A DNA stretch of 30,810 nt from a virus. How positions within the stretch are numbered: position 1 is the stretch's first letter; each line of letters opens with the position of its first letter. The stretch is taken from positions 1 through 30,810 of IMG/VR virus record IMGVR_UViG_3300042564_000308; one strand, 5' to 3'. The notes below the pieces were generated by a model, which ran no database searches, was not told the DNA's origin, and saw nothing but the letters and a program-made list of their open reading frames with translations. Positions 25,386 to 30,810 of the stretch are shown here, one piece after another. The position numbers were made by a program, and so were the translations under genes.

Positions 25386-25709
25386 TCAGAGTGCCCTTAC
25401 ATTACTTGTTTTAAGTAAGGGATAGTCTGTTTCAATAATTTGTTTTAATCGTCTTAGGTTTGCAGGCTCATGCATGAATGTATCTGAGTGAATATCAAGA
25501 CCATACTTAGTCAAGATATCAATAGCTACAATATCAGGGATAATTGCAAAGGAACGGTATGTACGACCGTTGGCGGCAAAAGAATCTAGTTCTCGTTGTT
25601 GTGCTGCATACTCTTTGTATGCGCTTACGTCTTGTTCAAGACGGAAATCTTTTTCATCTGTCTTTACTTGGAAACTGTTTTTGTTTCCTTCTTGTGATAG
25701 AAAGCCCAT
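25386..25709 (-). CDS. Conserved-looking small phage protein of unknown function
   Basis: This 107-residue protein starts at ATG 25709 with AAAGAGGAC upstream. The middle reads GRTYRSFAIIPDIVAIDILT followed by KYGLDIHSDTFMHEPANLRR, and the end LKQIIETDYPLLKTSN. This is a compact alpha/beta protein without membrane segments. Similar proteins sit between capsid and adaptor genes of other podoviruses, which hints at head completion. No function can be assigned. Confidence 0.65.
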   Translation of the reverse strand: MGFLSQEGNKNSFQVKTDEKDFRLEQDVSAYKEYAAQQRELDSFAANGRTYRSFAIIPDIVAIDILTKYGLDIHSDTFMHEPANLRRLKQIIETDYPLLKTSNVRAL

Positions 25710-25722
25710 GTGTCCTCTTTAA

Positions 25723-26010
25723 TTAGTTGGTCATGTAGTTGCTGAAAGCACCGTCATTAGTGAAACAACCATATTCGTATTTTGTATTAGCACCTGTAAA
25801 CGCAGGTGTTGACGCCACCACCAAAGCGCCAGCAGTTCCATTAGCACCGTCATAATATTTTACCTGAGTAATTTTACCACGAATAACTTTTGGTGCGGCA
25901 TAGTCAGAGCCAGCATCAAATGTGTCTGCGGATGTAGCAACATTTACTACATGATTATCAGGAATGTATTGACGAGTACCATCTGTAGCAGTAATTCGTA
26001 GAAATTCCAT
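25723..26010 (-). CDS. Small beta-rich protein after the capsid terminator
   Basis: This 95-residue protein starts at ATG 26010 with AAAAGGAAC upstream. It consists of short strands (EFLRITATDGTRQYIPDNHV; VIRGKITQVKYYDGANG) and a Gly/Ala/Thr-rich end. It is the first gene after the terminator. Size and position would suit a head decoration or head-closure protein, but no family is recognised. Confidence 0.6.
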   Translation of the reverse strand: MEFLRITATDGTRQYIPDNHVVNVATSADTFDAGSDYAAPKVIRGKITQVKYYDGANGTAGALVVASTPAFTGANTKYEYGCFTNDGAFSNYMTN

Positions 26011-26032
26011 TTGTGTTCCTTTTGAGATAAAT

Positions 26033-26064
26033 AAAAAAGGGAAGCGAGGTTTCCCTCACCTCCC
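26033..26064 (-). terminator. Strong intrinsic terminator downstream of the capsid gene
   Basis: On the minus strand an 11-base-pair stem (26054-26064 pairs with 26039-26049, including two G-U pairs) closes a GAAA loop and is followed by six T (26033-26038). It begins 25 bases after the capsid stop and precedes the next gene start by 22 bases. It should cut transcription of the tail genes relative to the capsid, or be read through in part. Confidence 0.9.
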
Positions 26065-26088
26065 CTTCATAGGTTAGTTAGCTAACTA

Positions 26089-27204
26089 TTAAGCGCCAGA
26101 CAAACCAAAGATCATACCGCAACCCTTAGGATTACGGCACTCAAGTGTACCCTCTTCAACGATCTGACCGATGATAGAGTCACCCAGCTGACCAAGGTCA
26201 ACTTCTTGCAGAGGACGCAAGCTAGCGTAGCTGAACCACATTGGGTCATACACGAATGCTGTAAAGTTAGCAACATCGTTAACACCAGTAACGGCAGTAT
26301 TAGAAATACCCATTACGTAGTTAGGAACAACCATGATGTCACCGAAGTCAGACATATAGATCTCGACAGACTGACGGAGCTTGCCATCAGCATCGATATT
26401 TCTACGGACGTTACCGTCACCAGCGTTAGAAGTGGTAGAACCTGCAGACTGAGCCTTAGCAGAGAACACACGACGGTTAGCAGGGGACAACATCAACTTA
26501 GTGGCTTTACCACCGTTTTCATAGATGCCTTGCATAACTGTGTCAACGTGTGACAGAGCCAAAGAGACTTTATCAGCAGAAGTAACACCAGAGAAAGTAC
26601 CGCAAACACCGCCACCTGGATTGGTAGGAGCAGTGTACTCGCCAGGAGTGGTCAACACGTTCAATGCTGTAGCAGGAGTTGTGGTAGCAGCAGTGTAGTT
26701 GATCCAAGACTGATAGCCACCGAAAGTACGGGTGCCAGAGCCGTTAGAAGACTTCCAACCGTTTACCAAGTCAAACTCAACGTCCCTGCGCAACTCGGTA
26801 CCACGCTTTTTGAGCTGGTAAGCGTATTCGTCAGCAACACCTGCTTGGTCAACAGCACGCTTAGTGCCAGTAACTGTAACAGTCTTAGAGTTAATTTGTG
26901 TGTAATTACCCAAACGTGTACGGAAGGGTTCAGCAGCTTGAGCTGCATTTTGTGTAGCGTATGATACGCCTTCAGCAACAGGAGCAGAAGTTGGGGGTGC
27001 CAACTCGTCTGTTTGCCACTCGTGGAACACAGCAGTAGCTTTAGTCTTGCCGATAGACGACAAGAAAGGTGTCTCATCACGAGAAATCATTGAAATAAAA
27101 TTTGCCAAGTCTTCACGCTCACCAGCGTTGACGGCATTACCAGTAGCAGCAGCGCTACGTGCGGCAGCCTTAGGGCCACCTGTTGCAAAAGTTTGTCCAG
27201 CCAT
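26089..27204 (-). CDS. Major capsid protein, SU10 type
   Basis: This 371-residue protein starts at ATG 27204 with AAAAGGAAA upstream. Residues 25-75 read GEREDLANFISMISRDETPF, then LSSIGKTKATAVFHEWQTDE, the signature of the SU10 major capsid family (formerly DUF5309; HK97 fold). Further family-like segments are TRLGNYTQINSKTVTVTGTK, RGTELRRDVEFDLVNGWKSS, NGGKATKLMLSPANRRVFSA and a C-terminal YDPMWFSYASLRPLQEVDLG. The protein would form the icosahedral shell. It follows the scaffold and is followed by a terminator, so it can be expressed to high level. Codon use is noticeably more G/C-rich at third positions than in the neighbours, common for highly expressed capsid genes. Confidence 0.9.
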   Translation of the reverse strand: MAGQTFATGGPKAAARSAAATGNAVNAGEREDLANFISMISRDETPFLSSIGKTKATAVFHEWQTDELAPPTSAPVAEGVSYATQNAAQAAEPFRTRLGNYTQINSKTVTVTGTKRAVDQAGVADEYAYQLKKRGTELRRDVEFDLVNGWKSSNGSGTRTFGGYQSWINYTAATTTPATALNVLTTPGEYTAPTNPGGGVCGTFSGVTSADKVSLALSHVDTVMQGIYENGGKATKLMLSPANRRVFSAKAQSAGSTTSNAGDGNVRRNIDADGKLRQSVEIYMSDFGDIMVVPNYVMGISNTAVTGVNDVANFTAFVYDPMWFSYASLRPLQEVDLGQLGDSIIGQIVEEGTLECRNPKGCGMIFGLSGA

Positions 27205-27229
27205 TTGTTATTTTCCTTTTAGTGAGAAA

Positions 27230-28369
27230 TTAAAGTTTTTTACTCACTGAAGAAATACGTTTTAGAAAATCTAATTCGTCTTGTTTAGACCCTTGACCTG
27301 ATAGAACTTTAGAACGGTTTTGATTAACTGCTTGCTTCTCTTTTTGGGAAGTCGGAGTTCCCTTTTTTGATGGGATGGACTTCACGTTTGGAGATGCCTT
27401 TCGTTTTACTTCACCTGTTTCTTTAGCTGTTTTAAGCTTACGATAATCATTAATAAACTTTACTACGTTAGGGTCATAGACCGCTTCCAGTAGTTGTTCA
27501 GGAATACCTTCTTTGATAGCAAACTCACGAATACTTTTAGCAACTTTTTCTGAGTAATCAGGAATCAGAGTAACAATGTTCTCTTCATACTGTCTCAATA
27601 ACACTTGTTGTTGTTCTATTTGTTGAGCTTGAATCTGTTCAACAACAGCTCTAGTCTGTTCTTCACGTTTGTTACGTGCTTTCCAGTACTTTTCCTGTAC
27701 GTCTTCTAGTTGCTCTTTGAGTTCCCTAGCTGTGTAGGTATCACCTTCTTCTCGGGCTTTATCGATTTCACCCTTGACTTTATGATATTGTTGTGCAAAA
27801 TTAGTTTCAACTGCGGTAAGTTCTTCATTAATAACTGTACCTAATTGAATAATCTCTTGTAGCTTTTCAGCTCGTTCTTGGTCGATCTGTTTCTTCAGTT
27901 CGCCTAATTCGCGCCCCTTTTGAGATAGATGTTTGTCGGTAGAATAACCCTTACGGATTTCTTCTAGGGTAACATACTCGGTTTTACCGTCAACTGTGAC
28001 GGGTACTCTGTACTCCCAGTCAATATCTTCTTCAGAAGGCAAGTCAGCATTTTGGGTAGACGTATCATCCTCAGCTGTATTATCTTCTTCAGAGTCATTT
28101 GACCCTTCCTCTTCATCTAGGTCATTTTCAGATTCGGTATCGTTCTCTTCTTGGGCTTCTTCTTCCGATACTTCGTCTGGACTTGGGACGTCATCACCTT
28201 CTTCTGGTAGAGATTCTTTGTTAAGACCCAACAGTTCTGCTGCTGGAGAATTACGTAGAATGTCATCAAGGCTCTTTACTTCCAAGTCTGCACTATTCGA
28301 TCCGTCATCAAAACTCTGGCTACTGATTTCAGAAGCTGGAGTGCTGGTAGAGAGATGTGGTAGATTCAT
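27230..28369 (-). CDS. Capsid scaffolding protein
   Basis: This 379-residue protein starts at ATG 28369 (MNLPHLSTST) with AAAGG upstream. Residues 50-120 are very acidic (Asp/Glu/Ser). Then a short module VTVDGKTEYVTLEEIRKGYS precedes a long coiled coil (about 155-260; LSQKGRELGELKKQIDQERA and on through many Gln/Glu). A helical segment with PDYSEKVAKSIREFAIKEGI follows, and the C-terminal tail is basic (KRKASPNVKSIPSKKGT). An acidic start, coiled coil and basic tail, right before the capsid gene and after the portal, are what podovirus scaffolds show. The basic tail likely contacts the capsid protein during assembly. Confidence 0.85.
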   Translation of the reverse strand: MNLPHLSTSTPASEISSQSFDDGSNSADLEVKSLDDILRNSPAAELLGLNKESLPEEGDDVPSPDEVSEEEAQEENDTESENDLDEEEGSNDSEEDNTAEDDTSTQNADLPSEEDIDWEYRVPVTVDGKTEYVTLEEIRKGYSTDKHLSQKGRELGELKKQIDQERAEKLQEIIQLGTVINEELTAVETNFAQQYHKVKGEIDKAREEGDTYTARELKEQLEDVQEKYWKARNKREEQTRAVVEQIQAQQIEQQQVLLRQYEENIVTLIPDYSEKVAKSIREFAIKEGIPEQLLEAVYDPNVVKFINDYRKLKTAKETGEVKRKASPNVKSIPSKKGTPTSQKEKQAVNQNRSKVLSGQGSKQDELDFLKRISSVSKKL

Positions 28370-28390
28370 ATTCTTTTACCTTTGTGTCCA

Positions 28391-28627
28391 TTATTGTTTG
28401 GCTTCAGCTTTAGCTTTTTTAGCTACAGCCATACGTTCAGCGAAGTCCGATTTATGGGGTTCCATAATACGGTCAATAGCATCAATTGCATTTGTTAGAT
28501 TAACAAAGGTTGGTGCATAATTCCCTGCTCGACCTACACCGCCATTTGATCCGCATTGGACCAATTCACGTAGGATTTCTTGTCGTGCTTTTTCCAGCAC
28601 ATCTTTCGCTTTACTTAAATCACTCAT
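28391..28627 (-). CDS. Small unknown head-region protein
   Basis: A longer frame is open from 28726, but its first 33 residues overlap the upstream gene out of frame and have poor composition. I use ATG 28627 (MSDLSKAKDVLEKARQEILR), which has GAGGAAA six to nine bases upstream and overlaps the upstream stop by eight bases. The resulting 78-residue protein is an N-terminal helix, a Gly/Asn loop, a second helix containing NAIDAIDRIMEP and an Ala/Lys-rich end. No family is recognised. It lies between portal and scaffold genes. Confidence 0.65.
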   Translation of the reverse strand: MSDLSKAKDVLEKARQEILRELVQCGSNGGVGRAGNYAPTFVNLTNAIDAIDRIMEPHKSDFAERMAVAKKAKAEAKQ

Positions 28628-28985
28628 TATTTTCCTCAGACCCCTCTTGGGTGTTTTTGTTTTGTTGCTGGATGAACTTGACGTTATTACCGTACATTTC
28701 AATACCAACCAGTTTTTCCTTAACACTACCTAATGCCATAGCAGTATGATACAGGTACTCTCGTTCTTTAGAACAGTGAGGTTCTGTCTTCAACCATGTG
28801 ACAAAAAGGTCAGCAAGGATTTCGCTATAGGCATCACCAAAGAATTGCTCACGCTCTCGCTGAACAAACTGTGCTCGACCTAATGCTACTTGGGCTTCAC
28901 GGAAAGGCTCTACTTTGTATTCACCTGTCTCATGATTCATCTTGGGCTTAATCTTCGCTTCAAAGCCTTTTCGATATTTATCCAT
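28620..28985 (-). CDS. Small unknown protein following the portal
   Basis: This 121-residue protein starts at ATG 28985; only a weak AGAAA lies upstream. It is charged, mainly helical (PFREAQVALGRAQFVQRERE; YSEILADLFVTWLKTEPHCS), and ends with a helix reading YLYHTAMALGSVKEKLVGIE and a Gln/Asn/Glu-rich tail. The same overall pattern occurs just after portal genes in related podoviruses. No function can be named; a head assembly factor is a guess. It overlaps the next gene by eight bases. Confidence 0.65.
   Translation of the reverse strand: MDKYRKGFEAKIKPKMNHETGEYKVEPFREAQVALGRAQFVQREREQFFGDAYSEILADLFVTWLKTEPHCSKEREYLYHTAMALGSVKEKLVGIEMYGNNVKFIQQQNKNTQEGSEENNE
28631..28637 (-). promoter_or_regulatory. 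Ribosome-binding site fixing the start at 28627
   Basis: GAGGAAA lies just before ATG 28627, inside the end of the upstream gene. It favours this internal start over the open frame's first ATG at 28726. Confidence 0.7.
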
Positions 28986-28996
28986 AAATTATTTCT

Positions 28997-29023
28997 AGAA
29001 AGACTCCCCCATCTCTGAGGGAG
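28997..29023 (-). terminator. Possible weak terminator or processing hairpin after the portal gene
   Basis: On the minus strand a seven-base-pair stem (CTCCCTC with GGGGGAG; 29017-29023 with 29004-29010) has a six-base loop and is followed by an interrupted T tract (TCTTTCT). It fills the 46-base gap between portal stop and the next start. The poor T tract suggests partial termination or transcript processing. Confidence 0.5.
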
Positions 29024-29031
29024 GGTTATTG

Positions 29032-30810
29032 TTACATCATTGGGTTTTCACCAGCAGCCGCAGGACCAGCCTGTGGTTGTGGCTCTTGACTGCCTTGAGG
29101 TTTACTTGCATCATTATGCGAGTCAGCATCGATGAAAGCCTTAGCCATAGCAAGGAGTTCTTTAACATCAGGCTTAGGAGGTAGTTCAACACCTTCTTTA
29201 GCCGCCTGAATATAAAGCTTACTCCACTCTTGATAACTCTTATCCAAAGAAACCATAAGTTGTTTGGTGTTATCTTGCATGGCATTTTTAGCTTGTACAT
29301 TAGTAAGGTCAAGTGTAGCTTGCCTTTGTGCTATGTCAATCATCTTAACTTGTTCTTCAAGTTGTCTTTGTTTCTCTGCAGCTTGCATTTCAGCTTCTCT
29401 TGACTTCTGAGCTTGTTCAATGAACTTAGGATCAGTGTAGTCAACAAGGAAGTCTAAAGGATCAAGATCCATAGACTCAATAGCTTTGCATGCAATATTT
29501 ACTGCTGCTTGCGGATTAACAGCTCCACCAGCTCCTGCTTGTTGCAGTGCTGGAATAATCTGTTGTCCCACAGTATTCATCTTCTTCATGATATTGCTGT
29601 TACTGTTTTCACCAACATCAACATCAACATAAAGCATCAGGTTACTTGGTAGTGTGCCTGGATCAATAGATTTAAACAAGTCATTCTGATCATAGTATCC
29701 AACTTCTTGACCACGGAGTTTATCCCGCATTGTCTTGTAGATACCCTCACACAAACGCTTAAAGCCTGTTTCAGCAAACCTACGTGCCATAAACTGGATA
29801 CGTACTTGTGCCGCAGACATAGCTCTCTGCATCTTTTCTTCTGAATTACCTGATACATATAGTGTATCATTCAAACCCTGAGCCGCCTTAGACAAACCAG
29901 TAGCTTGTTCTTTATGTAGTTGTAACAACTCAAGAACAGGTACAGTACCAGTACTAATAGTGTCTGGTGTTAGTGCAGCTACAGCTCCGTTAGGGTTACC
30001 ATTAGTTGCAATAATCTGCTTAGGCTTCATGTTTTGTAGAGCACTAAAGTCTACAACATTAGGGTCAGCAAGCTTAGGAGAATAGTTAGTTAAGTAAACA
30101 TTCTCAATAAAACCCCGCATAATAGCGGTTGAGGCAAGGGTTGTCGGGCGAATCATATCAGCCACAGACAAACCGAAGAACTCGTGAGGAACTTCAAAGG
30201 GACAAAGAGTCGCCAATGGAATCATATCACAGTCTTCTTCAAGAAGAATTGTTGAACCAGCAATAATAAAGTGCTTAAGTTCAGCAATACCGTCTCCATC
30301 ACGGTCTACACGTAACCAACACTCGATAACAGTGAGTTGTCGATTAGCTTCAGACGGGAATAACTCCCGTGAATTTCCCCCAAGCCAGTACTCTTCACCA
30401 ACCAGACGCTTACGAGCAGCTTGCTCTTCGGTGTACTTGGTAGCCCAATCGTAGCTACCGTCTCCAATGGCGTCCCAGTCAATATTCTCTGCTATGTCAG
30501 GGAAAAACTTTCTAACTTCAGAACGAGTCATATCGATCTGAATACCCACAAATGCAGCATCATCAAGTGAGTGCGCATCCCGTGTAATACGGAAACATTC
30601 TGGGTGTACGTTCTTAATTAAGACTCGTGTCTTATTATGTTTTCTTTGTAGACGAACATTCTTGTATACCATCTTGTAGACAGCATTACCTTCTTCGTCT
30701 GTATCTAATTCTTGTTCATATTGTAGATCACCAATGATCTCTACATTATCTTCAGCTAACAAAAGATCCAGATTCTCTTGGCTGATAGAGTCAAACTCTT
30801 CAAACTGATA
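29032..30810 (-). CDS. Portal protein, P22 type, N terminus beyond the window
   Basis: The frame is open to the right edge, with 592 residues visible. The first internal start-like codon at 30762 is a TTG inside the frame, and sense codons continue upstream (YQFEEFDSISQENL), so the true start is outside. Family-like segments are VRLQRKHNKTRVLIKNVHPE, IPLATLCPFEVPHEFFGLSV and ADMIRPTTLASTAIMRGFIE, then SEEKMQRAMSAAQVRIQFMA and RRFAETGFKRLCEGIYKTMR, followed by a long C-terminal helix rich in Gln/Lys/Ala and a disordered Gln/Pro end. These fit the P22-type portal family. The protein would form the 12-fold ring for DNA packaging and exit. A terminase gene is expected just beyond the right edge. 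Confidence 0.85.
   Translation of the reverse strand, partial: YQFEEFDSISQENLDLLLAEDNVEIIGDLQYEQELDTDEEGNAVYKMVYKNVRLQRKHNKTRVLIKNVHPECFRITRDAHSLDDAAFVGIQIDMTRSEVRKFFPDIAENIDWDAIGDGSYDWATKYTEEQAARKRLVGEEYWLGGNSRELFPSEANRQLTVIECWLRVDRDGDGIAELKHFIIAGSTILLEEDCDMIPLATLCPFEVPHEFFGLSVADMIRPTTLASTAIMRGFIENVYLTNYSPKLADPNVVDFSALQNMKPKQIIATNGNPNGAVAALTPDTISTGTVPVLELLQLHKEQATGLSKAAQGLNDTLYVSGNSEEKMQRAMSAAQVRIQFMARRFAETGFKRLCEGIYKTMRDKLRGQEVGYYDQNDLFKSIDPGTLPSNLMLYVDVDVGENSNSNIMKKMNTVGQQIIPALQQAGAGGAVNPQAAVNIACKAIESMDLDPLDFLVDYTDPKFIEQAQKSREAEMQAAEKQRQLEEQVKMIDIAQRQATLDLTNVQAKNAMQDNTKQLMVSLDKSYQEWSKLYIQAAKEGVELPPKPDVKELLAMAKAFIDADSHNDASKPQGSQEPQPQAGPAAAGENPMM

Noticed and set aside
27996-28520. A 174-residue Ser-rich plus-strand frame opposite the scaffold
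   Set aside because: It mirrors the acidic Asp/Glu codons of the scaffold (GAN read antisense gives Ser/Phe/Leu). The scaffold has the start signal, coiled coil and context.
28628-28726. N-terminal extension of the small protein at 28391-28627 to ATG 28726
   Set aside because: The extra 33 residues overlap the upstream gene out of frame and have a basic, low-quality composition, while ATG 28627 has a clear ribosome-binding site.

Overview
This window is a 30.8 kb piece of a tailed-phage genome with short-tailed (podovirus) architecture. All supportable genes lie on the minus strand, so transcription runs from high to low coordinates. They are tightly packed: several neighbours share 4-base ATGA stop/start overlaps, and no gene-free gap exceeds about 90 bases. 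The DNA is AT-rich. The gene content recalls phages of uncultivated aquatic bacteria: a P22-type portal, an SU10-type capsid and tail adaptor, a GTA-type holin, a DUF6447-like protein and S74-capped fibres. The holin and two peptidoglycan-degrading domains would suit a Gram-negative host, but the host cannot be named from this sequence. No terminase, polymerase, integrase, tRNA or lysogeny gene is present, so whether the phage is lytic or integrated is undecided.

In transcription order (right to left), the head module comes first: portal (29032-30810, cut by the window edge), two small unknown proteins, an acidic scaffold, the major capsid protein and, directly after it, a strong intrinsic terminator. 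Two small unknown proteins and an SU10-type adaptor (24455-25366) follow. Next is a 2403-residue fibre (17231-24442). It has a long Ala/Ser/Thr heptad stalk, three further repeat families and a self-cleaving S74 chaperone at the C terminus. Three small genes follow the fibre.

A lysis-like cassette (about 14101-15989) sits inside the structural operon: a DUF6447-like protein, a coiled-coil/membrane protein, a secreted small protein, an unknown protein, a GTA-type holin and an M15 D,D/L,D-peptidase. Then come a nozzle/stabilisation-like tail protein (12545-14068) and a second giant repeat protein (8511-12542) followed by its probable assembly chaperone and a degenerate GNAT-fold protein.

The left end holds four genes that look like an ejection set: a Gln/Ala-rich protein, a Gly/Ala-rich protein with a hydrophobic tail, a 1011-residue protein carrying a GH108 muramidase domain, and a very large protein that runs off the left edge. 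Together they would form the DNA-ejection conduit through the cell wall and inner membrane.

The most unusual item is the second giant fibre. Its whole architecture (42-residue units, then 10-residue units, then a cap module) occurs twice in tandem, and the second copy has about twice as many units as the first.
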